Below are positions 38,327-47,613 of a stretch of DNA of 64,000 nt, in pieces (position 1 is the stretch's first letter; each line of letters begins with the position of its first letter). Under the pieces are notes generated by a model, which ran no database searches, was not told the origin of the DNA, and saw only the letters and a list, made by a program, of their open reading frames with translations. The DNA comes from Gammaproteobacteria bacterium (lineage in GTDB: Bacteria > Pseudomonadota > Gammaproteobacteria > Xanthomonadales > SZUA-36), in the NCBI GenBank assembly GCA_030428105.1, contig JAUIBE010000006.1, positions 1 to 64,000 on the forward strand. The letters run 5' to 3'. Position numbers and translations under genes: made by a program.

Positions 38327-39190
38327 ATGAACCGCGCCCTGATTCTTATTCTCGTCGCCGCCCTCGGTTTCGTGGGGCTGAACAGCCTGTTCACGGTTTC
38401 AGAGACCGAGTACGCGCTTAAATTCCAGCTGGGCCGAGTGCTGAAGGCCGACTACGAGCCGGGCCTGCACGTCAAAGCGCCGTTTATCAATAACGTGCGC
38501 AAGTTTGATCGCCGCATCCTCACGCTGGATACCCAGCCAGAGCACATGATTACTTCTGAGCAGAAGTTCGTGAACGTCGACTCGTTCATCAAGTGGCGCA
38601 TCAACGACGTGGCCCAGTTCTACATCTCTACCCAGGGCAACGAGCGCAACGCGCTGAACCGCCTGGACAGTATCATCAAGGACCGTATCCGTAACCAGAT
38701 CGCCAGCCGCACGCTGGTGGAAGTGGTTTCCGAGCAGCGTGTTTCCACCATGCAGGATATCCAGGCGCGTGCCAACGAGGCCGCCGAGGAGTTCGGTATC
38801 GAGATCGTGGACGTCCGTATAAAAGCAGTGGAACTGCCCGAGGACGTACGTGAGTCGGTTTACCGCCGCATGGCCGCTGATCGCCAGAAAGAAGCCAACC
38901 GCTACCGCTTTGAAGGCCGCGAGGAAGCCGAGCGCATTCGCGCCGACGCCGACCGCCAGGCCCAGGTGATCCTGGCCGAGGCCGAACGTGAAGGCCAGAC
39001 CCTGCGCGGTGAAGGCGATGCCGTCGCCACGCGGGTTTACGCCGATTCCTACAGCCAGGACGAAGAGTTTTACGCCTTCTACCGCAGCCTGCAGGCATAC
39101 GGCAATGCGTTTGGCGGCAACCAGGACGTGATGGTGATTGATCCATCGTCCAGCTTCTTCGACTATTTCGGAACGGACGAGTCGCGGTAG
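38327..39190 (+). CDS. hflC: FtsH regulator HflC
   Basis: A 287-residue partner of HflK: N-terminal transmembrane helix (ALILILVAALGFVGL), SPFH domain with VSETEYALKFQLGRV, and helical C-terminal domain (YRRMAADRQKEANRYR), ending in an aromatic tail (SSFFDYFGTDE). It starts one base after the hflK stop, a tight translational pair. YjeT/DUF2065 follows. Confidence 0.97.
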   Translation: MNRALILILVAALGFVGLNSLFTVSETEYALKFQLGRVLKADYEPGLHVKAPFINNVRKFDRRILTLDTQPEHMITSEQKFVNVDSFIKWRINDVAQFYISTQGNERNALNRLDSIIKDRIRNQIASRTLVEVVSEQRVSTMQDIQARANEAAEEFGIEIVDVRIKAVELPEDVRESVYRRMAADRQKEANRYRFEGREEAERIRADADRQAQVILAEAEREGQTLRGEGDAVATRVYADSYSQDEEFYAFYRSLQAYGNAFGGNQDVMVIDPSSSFFDYFGTDESR

Positions 39191-39220
39191 CCCCAGGTCG
39201 ACGCAGGTTGAGCCAGGCCG

Positions 39221-39406
39221 GTGATGACCGAACTGCTGACGGCTTTTGCCCTCGTATTGATCATCGAGGGCCTGCTGCCGTTCGTGGCGCCATCGTTCTG
39301 GCAAAAAACCATTCGTGACCTTTCAAAACTCGACCCCAAGGCGGTGCGCGTTGGGGGTGTGGTGAGCATGCTGGCGGGTGCTATCCTGTTGAACGTCCTG
39401 CGCTGA
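39221..39406 (+). CDS. DUF2065 small membrane protein (YjeT-like)
   Basis: A 61-residue protein matching YjeT in size, place and sequence pattern: FALVLIIEGLLPFVAPSFWQK, then a short loop and a hydrophobic tail (VGGVVSMLAGAILLNVL). Two hydrophobic segments probably span or embed in the membrane. Function unknown; conserved between hflC and purA. Starts at GTG 39221 or ATG 39224, and GAGCCAGG lies upstream. Confidence 0.88.
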   Translation: MMTELLTAFALVLIIEGLLPFVAPSFWQKTIRDLSKLDPKAVRVGGVVSMLAGAILLNVLR

Positions 39407-39423
39407 GCAACCCCGGAGAATAA

Positions 39424-40725
<1,302 letters not shown>

Positions 40726-40776
40726 ATCGCGGTCTGAAGCCCGCTCCGACAGCAACCTGGAGATTACGCGGGAGCG
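40726..40776. repeat. REP-like palindrome at the purA 3' end
   Basis: TCGCGGTCTGAAGCCCGCTCC begins an imperfect palindrome (GCGGtCTgaAGcCCGC), and CGCTCC (40743) is echoed by GGAGCG (40771). The pattern resembles the dispersed C-G-C-G-G-C-T-G-A-A-G-C palindromes of many gammaproteobacteria. Only one copy is seen in the window. It may act as the terminator between convergent genes. Confidence 0.4.
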
Positions 40777-40808
40777 ACGACCATGGCGAGGCGTGGTGGC
40801 GAGCAAAG

Positions 40809-41741
40809 CTACTTATTGGTTTCAATGATCTTCTCGAAGCGCAGTTGTAGCACCTCGGTATCTTCGCCCTCATGGCGCAATTGTGAAGGGTCTGCACCCG
40901 CCACGGCCGCCAGCGCAGCAACCTGTCCTTGACCCAGAACCAGGGTGTCTGGCACCACGGCGGCTATCGGGTCCTGGTAGGCTTCCAGCGCCGGGATAAT
41001 CGTCCATTCTTCTTCGTGGAAGGCCGAGATCAGCTCGGGCAGGAACAAGGCCGCAGCGTCGTTCTCATGCAGCAGCAGGACATGCGCGGGAGAGCGTCCC
41101 AGCCACTGGCAGGCAATCGCGTCATAGTGCCGGGCGGCACCCATGATCATTTCCACGTACAAATCCGCAGCGCCGGCCATATCGATTGCCTGTCCTGAAT
41201 CCTTTGCCTCGCGCAACAAGCGGTCGATATAGAAATCGTAGTTGTCGATGGTGACGTAACCGGGCCTGTAGCCCAGTTCAGACAGGTAGGCGCGAACCGC
41301 GTCGCGCTCGGCCACGCTGGAACCCTCGTTGAGGTAGGGAAAGCGGAAATACGGCTCAAAGCCGGGCAGGGCCGAAAGTACCTCGTGCGCCTGCGCTATA
41401 TTCGCCGTGAACGCTTCGCTGCCCACGTTGTGCAGGTTGGCGTGGGTATGGGTGTGACTGGCAATTACGTGCCCAGCAGCGGCGTAATCGTGCATGCGGG
41501 TGATGGTTTCATCATCAATCCGCGATGAAACCGAGAAGAACATCGCACCCTCAATGCCGCCGTCATCCAGCGCTTCGATAATTCGCGCCGTCCGCTCTGT
41601 ACCGGTCATAACCACCGTATCCGGCAAGGGCGGGTCATCAAAAGTGAAGGCCACGCGTTGCGGCCCGCAGGCTTGTGAGCCGAGAGCACTTGCGGATGCG
41701 ATGGAAAGCGCGCCCGCACAAAGTAGCGCGGTTATTTTCAC
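40809..41741 (-). CDS. Polysaccharide deacetylase (NodB-type)
   Basis: A 310-residue exported carbohydrate esterase family 4-like protein. Signal peptide (ends SASA), then AFTFDDPPLPD (motif 1, TFDD), IASHTHTHANL (motif 2), FRFPYLNEG (motif 3) and HVLLLHENDAAALF (late motif). A helical insert of about 80 residues (YDFYIDRLL) sits between motifs 3 and the end. GTG at 41741 is chosen because AAGGAG is 9 bases upstream; an ATG 14 codons upstream (41783) is possible. Divergent from the PD40 gene. Substrate unknown. Confidence 0.82.
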   Translation of the reverse strand: MKITALLCAGALSIASASALGSQACGPQRVAFTFDDPPLPDTVVMTGTERTARIIEALDDGGIEGAMFFSVSSRIDDETITRMHDYAAAGHVIASHTHTHANLHNVGSEAFTANIAQAHEVLSALPGFEPYFRFPYLNEGSSVAERDAVRAYLSELGYRPGYVTIDNYDFYIDRLLREAKDSGQAIDMAGAADLYVEMIMGAARHYDAIACQWLGRSPAHVLLLHENDAAALFLPELISAFHEEEWTIIPALEAYQDPIAAVVPDTLVLGQGQVAALAAVAGADPSQLRHEGEDTEVLQLRFEKIIETNK

Positions 41742-41781
41742 AGGTTTGGGCTCCTTGTAAGTGCAGTTGTAAACTCTACCC

Positions 41782-42699
41782 ATGCTTTCCGCGCAGCAAT
41801 CTGGAAACCTCCTGCAAGCCAGCTGCGCATTGGTGTTGGTTTGCCTTGCATCGGCCGGTCTTGCCATGGAACCCGGCTGTGACACAGAATCCTGGTCCTC
41901 ATTGCGTGCAGCGCTGGTTTCTGGGGCCATGGATTCGGTCAATGGCCTGGCTATTTCAGGCGATGGACAAACGGTGTTTGCGACCCACTGGGTAGAAGAG
42001 GCGCAAAGCAGGCGTGGAGCCATCGTGGCCTACGAGTACCGCAACTGTGGCTGGACACTAACGGGGCCGATTTTTCCTGACACGAGCCAACAGGACTACC
42101 AGCCGAGGCTGGGTATCGATGGCAAGACACTCTACTTCACTTCAAATCGCCCGCCGAACGGCGAGGGTCCGCCGGTGCGCCAGAATGTTTGGTTTGCCCG
42201 GCAAAACGACAATGGGGAGTGGGAAGTCGGTGGCGCGGTGCCGGGCCTGGTTTCCCTGAATTGGGACGGGCACGCAATGGAAACTGCGACTGGCTACCTA
42301 TACTTTTCATCCGATCGACCAAGCGGGCAGGGCATGGTTAATATCTATCGCACGCGGTTAGATGGGATTGAAATAGGTGAACTGGAACAGTTGGAGCCGC
42401 TCAACTCAGATGGGTCCGACCAGGACTTTCACATTGATCCCGCAGAACGTTTCATTATATTTTCACGCTATGACCCAGTAAGGGACGATCTTGACCTGTT
42501 CTACTCCGTTCGGACCAATGGGTCCTGGCAGCCCGCCCGTCCAATTGACAAGCTCAACACCCCTGAGTGGGAGCTCTCGCCAACGGTCAATCTTGGTTAT
42601 CGAGTGCTGATCTTCAAGCGGGGGCAAGACCCTGGTTTCGAGGTTGTTGCCATAGATCAACTGCCGCAGCCGCTTCAAGAAGCTGTTAACAAGCAATGA
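41782..42699 (+). CDS. Exported PD40/TolB-like beta-propeller protein
   Basis: A 305-residue secreted protein with signal peptide (ends GLAM or ASAGLA). PD40-like blades repeat: ISGDGQTVFATHWV, DGKTLYFTSNRP, ATGYLYFSSDRP, PAERFIIFSRYD, SPTVNLGYRVLIFKR. Such proteins bind partners or glycans and lack catalysis. Lower GC than its neighbours and breaks the purA-rnr order, so gain by transfer is possible. No Shine-Dalgarno; a weak -10 TAAACT (41770-41775) would make it leaderless. Confidence 0.75.
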   Translation: MLSAQQSGNLLQASCALVLVCLASAGLAMEPGCDTESWSSLRAALVSGAMDSVNGLAISGDGQTVFATHWVEEAQSRRGAIVAYEYRNCGWTLTGPIFPDTSQQDYQPRLGIDGKTLYFTSNRPPNGEGPPVRQNVWFARQNDNGEWEVGGAVPGLVSLNWDGHAMETATGYLYFSSDRPSGQGMVNIYRTRLDGIEIGELEQLEPLNSDGSDQDFHIDPAERFIIFSRYDPVRDDLDLFYSVRTNGSWQPARPIDKLNTPEWELSPTVNLGYRVLIFKRGQDPGFEVVAIDQLPQPLQEAVNKQ

Positions 42700-42705
42700 A
42701 TTAGC

Positions 42706-42866
42706 GCCGACTCTCGCGGTCGGTCATCCAGGGAAAGGGATGCTCAGGCGCTGATTGTGGCTACGCCGATGCATTAGACCTCGACGAAGTCCTTAGTCGT
42801 TTTTATCTTGGGAAAGCGTCGAGCGAGAGTCGGCTTTCGCTCTCCGCGAAAGAAGACTCTCGCGGT
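42706..42866. repeat. Clustered short repeats downstream of tRNA-Leu
   Basis: GCCGACTCTCGC (42706-42717) has a perfect inverted copy GCGAGAGTCGGC (42823-42834), and GACTCTCGCGGT occurs directly at 42709-42720 and 42855-42866. Read on the tRNA-Leu strand they give two adjacent small hairpins (about 42844-42866 and 42821-42842). No gene fits the 170-base gap. Confidence 0.55.
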
Positions 42867-42870
42867 AGAA

Positions 42871-42957
42871 TGGTGCCCAGGAGAGGACTTGAACCTCCAC
42901 CTACTTACGTAGACCAGCACCTGAAGCTGGCGCGTCTACCAATTCCGCCACCTGGGC
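42871..42957 (-). tRNA. tRNA-Leu (CAG)
   Basis: An 87-base class II tRNA on the minus strand. Acceptor GCCCAGG/CCTGGGC, discriminator A, encoded CCA; the anticodon arm CCAGC-TTCAGGT-GCTGG has anticodon CAG (leucine CUG). A long variable arm and a TTCAAGT T loop are present. Confidence 0.96.
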
Positions 42958-42998
42958 AACAGTGAAAACCTGCGGGGTGCAGGTGCAAAGCGTAGCGT

Positions 42999-43027
42999 AG
43001 GGTAGTGATATGCCCCCCCTTTGTCAA
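42999..43027 (-). promoter_or_regulatory. Promoter of tRNA-Leu
   Basis: A perfect TTGACA on the minus strand (43027-43022), 17-base spacer, and TACCCT (43004-42999, 3/6). A strong -35 partly offsets the weak -10. The transcript would start near 42992, 35 bases before the tRNA. Confidence 0.5.
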
Positions 43028-43077
43028 CGCCTAATGCAAGCCGCTTGCGATTGTCTTCGTCACCCCAATCTTAGCGG

Positions 43078-43083
43078 TACAAT
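43078..43083 (+). promoter_or_regulatory. Candidate -10 for rnr
   Basis: TACAAT (5/6). It predicts a start at 43090, one base before the ATG of the short ORF that overlaps rnr. No good -35 at a normal spacing. Confidence 0.35.
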
Positions 43084-43090
43084 GAAAACC

Positions 43091-43117
43091 ATGACCAGAA
43101 ACAACGGCCAGCACTGA
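43091..43117 (+). CDS. Short upstream ORF coupled to rnr (TGATG)
   Basis: An 8-codon ORF (M-T-R-N-N-G-Q-H) whose stop TGA overlaps the rnr ATG by one base. rnr has no visible ribosome site, so its translation may depend on termination here. The ATG sits one base after the predicted transcript start. Inference; may be chance. Confidence 0.3.
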   Translation: MTRNNGQH

Positions 43118-45261
43118 TGGCCAACAAGAAAAACGACGGCCGCATCGACGCCGACGCCCCTTCACGCCAGGATGTGATTGATCTTCTTACCGATCGCGGC
43201 CGGCCCCTCAAGCGAAACGAAATCTTTGAACGGCTGAATGTCGAGTCGCAGGATTCGCGCGAAATCATGCGCCGCCGCCTGAAGGCGATGCTGCGCGATG
43301 GCCAGGTGGTGAAAAATCGCCGCAACGCTTACGGCCTGGCCGAGAAAATGGACCTGCTGCGCGGCCGCATCAGCGCCCATCCCGATGGCTATGGTTTTGT
43401 CGAGCCGGAAAACGGCGAATCCGACCTGTACCTTTCCTCCAAGGAAATGCGCAAAGTACTGCACGGCGATCTCGTGCTGGCCTCGGTCACTGCCATCGAC
43501 GGCCGTGGACGCCGCGAAGGCGTCATCACCGAGGTGCTTGAACGCGCGCACCAGCGCATTGTCGGCCGCTTCGTCATGGAAAGTGGCGTGGCGCTGGTGG
43601 TACCCGACGAATCGCGCATCAACCAGGACATCCTGATTCCACTCGACAAGGCGGGCAACGCCAAGCCGGGACAGGTGGTGGTGGCTGAGCTGACCCAGCA
43701 GCCAGGCCCGCGCCAGCCGCCGGTGGGCAGGGTGATAGAGATCCTGGGCGAAACCGGTGCGCCCGGCATGGCCACCGAGATTGCCATTCGCAACTTTGAC
43801 CTTCCGTTCGAGTTTCCGAAAGCAGTTGAGCGCGAAGCCAAGGCTTTCGGCGACACGGTGGATGAATCCTGGGTCAAAGGTCGCCGCGACCTGCGGGACT
43901 TGCCACTGGTGACCATCGATGGCGCTGATGCGCGCGATTTCGACGATGCGGTCTTCGCCCAGCGGCGCAACAACAGCTGGCGCCTGGTGGTGGCAATTGC
44001 CGATGTCGCCAGCTACGTCAAACCGGGCTCGGCCCTGGACGAGGAGGCGATCAAGCGCGCCACCTCGGTGTATTTCCCCGGCCGGGTCATCCCGATGTTG
44101 CCCGAGGCGCTGTCCAACGGCCTGTGCTCGCTGAATCCGGATGTCGACCGCCTGTGCCTGGTGTGCGACATGTCCATCGACAACAAGGGCACGGTCACCC
44201 GCGCGCGGTTCGACGCCGCCGTGATGCGCTCGCAGGCGCGGCTCACCTACCGCGAGGTGTGGGACTGGATGGTCAGCGGCCAGAAAGACATTCGCCCGGG
44301 CAAGCCTGGCGTCTCCGAGTCGCTGCGGGACCTGTACGGCCTGTACAAGGCGTTGCGCAAGGCGCGCACCAGGCGCGGCGCGATCGATTTTGACAGCACC
44401 GAGGTGAAGTTCAGCTTCGACGAAACCGGCGCGGTCAGCGACATCAACCCGGTGGAGCGCAACGACGCCCACAAACTGATCGAAGAATGCATGATCACCG
44501 CCAATGTCGAGGCGGCGCGTATGTTGCTACGCCAGGACATGCCAACCTTGTTCCGCGTCCACGAGCCGCCGCAGGGCGACCGGGTGGAATCGCTGGAGCA
44601 GTTCCTGCGCGGCCTGGGCATCAAGATCAACTGGCGCGGCAAGCCGGTGCCAAAAGACTTTGCCGAGTTGGTGCAGCGGGTGAAGGGTCGAGAAGACCAG
44701 CAGCTCATCATGGCGGTGATGCTGCGGGCGCAGAGCCTGGCCACCTACCAGGCCGAGAACCACGGTCATTTCGGCCTGGCGCTGGACGCCTATGCCCACT
44801 TTACTTCGCCGATTCGCCGTTACCCCGATTTGCTGGTGCACCGCGCCATTCACCACGTGATCCAGCGCAAGGGGCCGGATAATTTCGGCTATGGCGACCG
44901 CCAGATGCGCAATTTCGCCGAAAACTGTTCGCACCGCTCGCGGCGCGCCGAGGAAGCCGAGCGCGACGTGGTGGAACGGCTCAAGTGCTACTTCATGGAA
45001 AGCCGCGTCGGCCAGGTGTTCAAGGGCCGGGTCACCGGCGTCACCTCGTTTGGCCTGTTTGTCGAGCTGGACAAGATCGCGGTCAGCGGCCTGATACACA
45101 TCACGGCATTGCCCAACGATTACTACCACTTCGACCCGGTGCTGCATCGCCTTACCGGCGAACGCGGCGGCAAGGTCTTCCAGCTGGCCCAGCGGGTGCA
45201 GGTGAAAGTGATGGCGGTCAATTCGGATGACCGCAAGATTGACTTCGAGCTGGAATCCTAA
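43117..45261 (+). CDS. rnr: Ribonuclease R
   Basis: A processive 3'-5' exoribonuclease that degrades structured RNA. 714 residues (E. coli has 813, with a longer tail). N-terminal winged helix, two cold-shock OB domains (ISAHPDGYGFVEPE), the RNB core with VTIDGADARDFDDAVF near 265 holding catalytic Asp residues, and a C-terminal S1 domain (VFKGRVTGVTSFGLFVEL). The Lys-rich tail of E. coli RNase R is absent. rlmB follows after 6 bases. Confidence 0.97.
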   Translation: MANKKNDGRIDADAPSRQDVIDLLTDRGRPLKRNEIFERLNVESQDSREIMRRRLKAMLRDGQVVKNRRNAYGLAEKMDLLRGRISAHPDGYGFVEPENGESDLYLSSKEMRKVLHGDLVLASVTAIDGRGRREGVITEVLERAHQRIVGRFVMESGVALVVPDESRINQDILIPLDKAGNAKPGQVVVAELTQQPGPRQPPVGRVIEILGETGAPGMATEIAIRNFDLPFEFPKAVEREAKAFGDTVDESWVKGRRDLRDLPLVTIDGADARDFDDAVFAQRRNNSWRLVVAIADVASYVKPGSALDEEAIKRATSVYFPGRVIPMLPEALSNGLCSLNPDVDRLCLVCDMSIDNKGTVTRARFDAAVMRSQARLTYREVWDWMVSGQKDIRPGKPGVSESLRDLYGLYKALRKARTRRGAIDFDSTEVKFSFDETGAVSDINPVERNDAHKLIEECMITANVEAARMLLRQDMPTLFRVHEPPQGDRVESLEQFLRGLGIKINWRGKPVPKDFAELVQRVKGREDQQLIMAVMLRAQSLATYQAENHGHFGLALDAYAHFTSPIRRYPDLLVHRAIHHVIQRKGPDNFGYGDRQMRNFAENCSHRSRRAEEAERDVVERLKCYFMESRVGQVFKGRVTGVTSFGLFVELDKIAVSGLIHITALPNDYYHFDPVLHRLTGERGGKVFQLAQRVQVKVMAVNSDDRKIDFELES

Positions 45262-45267
45262 GCGGCC

Positions 45268-46023
45268 GTGAGCGAGCACAAACACCAGTTGCTGGGTTTC
45301 CACTCGGTCGCCTCCGCGCTGGGGCGTGGCAGTGGCAAGGTGCAGAGCCTGCTGATTGCCCAGGAAGCGAAGAACCCGCGTATTGAGCCGCTGCTGGAGC
45401 AGGCGCGCAGCCGGGGGGTTGCGGTTCGCCGCGTGCCACGCGCCGAGCTGGATCGCCTGAGCGGCGGCGAGCGCCACCAGGACGTGATTGCCGAGTTCAT
45501 CCCGGCCAACCTGTTTGGCGAGAAAGACCTGGAGGCCCTGCTGGAAAAAGCCGGGCGCAACCCGCTGGTGCTGGTTCTGGACGGCGTGCAGGATCCGCAC
45601 AACCTGGGCGCCTGCCTGCGAACCGCGGAAGCCGCCGGTGTTGATTTCGTGGTGGTGCCGAAAGACAAATCCGCGCCGCTGTCACCCACCGCACGACGCG
45701 CCGCTGCCGGTGCAGCGGAGTTGCTGCCGATCCTGGTCGCGACCAACCTGGCGCGCGTGCTGCGTGGTTTAAAAGATGCGGGGGTTTGGCTGGCCGGAAC
45801 ATCTGATGCCGCCAGCCAGGATTTATACCAGGCTGATCTGTCTGGCCCACTCGGGTTGGTGATGGGGGGCGAAGGCCCCGGAATGCGCCGCCTCACCCAG
45901 GAAACTTGTGACTACCTGGTGCGCATCCCGATGCAGGGCAGCGTGGAAAGCCTCAACGTTTCGGTAGCAACGGCGGTTTGCCTGTTTGAAATCCAGCGCC
46001 AGAATGCGGCCAAAGCCCGCTAG
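45268..46023 (+). CDS. rlmB: 23S rRNA (guanosine-2251-2'-O)-methyltransferase
   Basis: A SpoU-family knotted methyltransferase. 251 residues: substrate-binding L30e-like N-terminal domain (GFHSVASALGRG) and the SPOUT part with LDGVQDPHNLGACLRTAEAAG, LVMGGEGPGMRRLT and IPMQGSVESLNVSVA, the standard three motifs. GTG start 45268. Coupled with rnr as in E. coli. Tail-to-tail with the HD gene (25 bases). Confidence 0.97.
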   Translation: MSEHKHQLLGFHSVASALGRGSGKVQSLLIAQEAKNPRIEPLLEQARSRGVAVRRVPRAELDRLSGGERHQDVIAEFIPANLFGEKDLEALLEKAGRNPLVLVLDGVQDPHNLGACLRTAEAAGVDFVVVPKDKSAPLSPTARRAAAGAAELLPILVATNLARVLRGLKDAGVWLAGTSDAASQDLYQADLSGPLGLVMGGEGPGMRRLTQETCDYLVRIPMQGSVESLNVSVATAVCLFEIQRQNAAKAR

Positions 46024-46048
46024 ACCAGTCGCTCTAAACCGGGTTTTC

Positions 46049-46699
46049 CTACCCGCCAATTTCCTCGCGTAGCTTGTCCAGGTAATCGCGCATCAGTTGG
46101 GCGCGCTCTTCGGCCACGCGTCGCCCGGCCTGCGTCTGCATGGTGGCGGGCAACTTGAACAGCTTGTTGTAGAAATGATCGATGGTGTACTGGCTGTCGT
46201 CCGGCTCGCGCTGGTCACAGAACGGGTCTTCCAGCGCCATCAGCGGCCGGTCCAGGCGTCCTCCCACCAACAGGCAGCGGGCGATCCCAATCGCGCCCAG
46301 CGAATCCATCCGGTCGGCGTCCTGCACTACCTTTGCTTCAACCGTTTCGGCCGTGATGCCGGCTGAATAGCTGTGCGCTTCCACCGCGTGACGCACGCCG
46401 TCCAGCAGTTCAGGCGGGTAAGGCTGAGTCTGCAGAAACGCCACGGCGGCTTCGGCCGCCAATCGCGAACCCTGGCTCCGCCGCGGGTCGTCCTTGGCGA
46501 TGGCCACGCAGTCGTGCAACCAGGCCGCGGGCAGGGTGACGCGCGGGTCGGCCTGTTCCAGTTGGGTCAGCACGCGGGTGTTGGCCACCACGCGGCGAAC
46601 GTGGCTGATGTCGTGGGCCGCATCGGCCGGGGTTTCTGCGGCCACGAAGGCCTCGCAGGCCGCCTCGATGGCGTCCAGGTCCAGCTTGGGGCCGTTCAA
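46049..46699 (-). CDS. HD-domain phosphohydrolase
   Basis: A 216-residue HD-superfamily protein. The metal-binding residues appear as AHDISHVRRV (H..HD-like), WLHDC (HD) and DADRMDSLGAIG (distal Asp). The layout fits the YedJ/predicted-hydrolase family; substrate unknown. Its ATG overlaps the rluB stop by four bases (ATGA), so the two are coupled in translation. Confidence 0.85.
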   Translation of the reverse strand: MNGPKLDLDAIEAACEAFVAAETPADAAHDISHVRRVVANTRVLTQLEQADPRVTLPAAWLHDCVAIAKDDPRRSQGSRLAAEAAVAFLQTQPYPPELLDGVRHAVEAHSYSAGITAETVEAKVVQDADRMDSLGAIGIARCLLVGGRLDRPLMALEDPFCDQREPDDSQYTIDHFYNKLFKLPATMQTQAGRRVAEERAQLMRDYLDKLREEIGG

Positions 46700-47613
46700 C
46701 GTTTGTTCCGGGGGTGGGGTTTGCGGCTGGCTCTGCCGGGGTTCTTGTTGCGGCCTTTTGCCGGGCGTTTGCTCGGGCCACCCGGACGGGCCGTTTTCTT
46801 CGCCGCAGCGGAAATCGGGTCGACTGAAAGGATGGTGGAGGCCGGCGGCAACGAAACATCTTCACGCAGCACCTGGTGGTCTTCCTGGCTGAGTTCCTGC
46901 CAGCGGCCCATGTGCATGTGCTTGGGCAGGAAGGCGGCGCCATAGCGCACCCGCTTGAGGCGGCTGACCTCCAGGCCCTGTGATTGCCACAGGCGGCGCA
47001 CCTCGCGGTTGCGGCCTTCCATCAGGACAACGTGGAACCAGCGGTTGCTGCCTTCGCCACCCGCTTCCTGGATGTCGGAAAAATGCGCCATGCCGTCTTC
47101 CAGTTCCACACCTTCACGCAGGCGCTGCAGCTGTTCTGCAGTGACCTGGCCGTGGATGCGGCAGGCATACTCGCGGTCGACGCCGTTGGAAGGGTGCATC
47201 ATCGCGTTGGCCAGTTCGCCGTCACTGGTCAGCAAAAGCAGGCCGGAAGTGTTGATATCCAGCCGGCCGACCGCGATCCAGCGCTGGTTCTGAAGTTTCG
47301 GCAGCTTGTCAAAGACGGTGGGTCGGCCTTCCGGGTCGGAACGGGTGGTGACCTCGCCTTCCGGCTTGTTGTAGACCAGGGTGCGGAAACGCACCGGCTT
47401 TTCCACCACCCGCCATTTCTGCTCGTCCATCTCGACGATGTCGCCGGGCCCGGCCTGGTCGCCGAGGCTGGCGGGTTTGCCATTCAGGCGCAGTTCGCCG
47501 GCCGCGATGCGTTTTTCCAGCCCGCGGCGCGAACCCACCCCGGCCGTGGCGAGGATTTTCTGGATGCGCTCCTGGCTGGAGGCAGTTACTGGATCGGGGG
47601 TTTCAGGGTTCAT
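46696..47613 (-). CDS. rluB: 23S rRNA pseudouridine(2605) synthase
   Basis: Forms a pseudouridine in domain V of 23S rRNA. 305 residues: S4 domain (RIQKILATAGVGSRRGLEKRI in parts), then the RsuA-family catalytic domain with VGRLDINTSGLLLLTSDG (catalytic Asp) and GRNREVRRLW. The C-terminal tail is long and basic (RPAKGRNKNPGRASRK), possibly RNA binding. It overlaps scpB by 4 bases and the HD gene by 4, a tight operon. Confidence 0.95.
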   Translation of the reverse strand: MNPETPDPVTASSQERIQKILATAGVGSRRGLEKRIAAGELRLNGKPASLGDQAGPGDIVEMDEQKWRVVEKPVRFRTLVYNKPEGEVTTRSDPEGRPTVFDKLPKLQNQRWIAVGRLDINTSGLLLLTSDGELANAMMHPSNGVDREYACRIHGQVTAEQLQRLREGVELEDGMAHFSDIQEAGGEGSNRWFHVVLMEGRNREVRRLWQSQGLEVSRLKRVRYGAAFLPKHMHMGRWQELSQEDHQVLREDVSLPPASTILSVDPISAAAKKTARPGGPSKRPAKGRNKNPGRASRKPHPRNKR

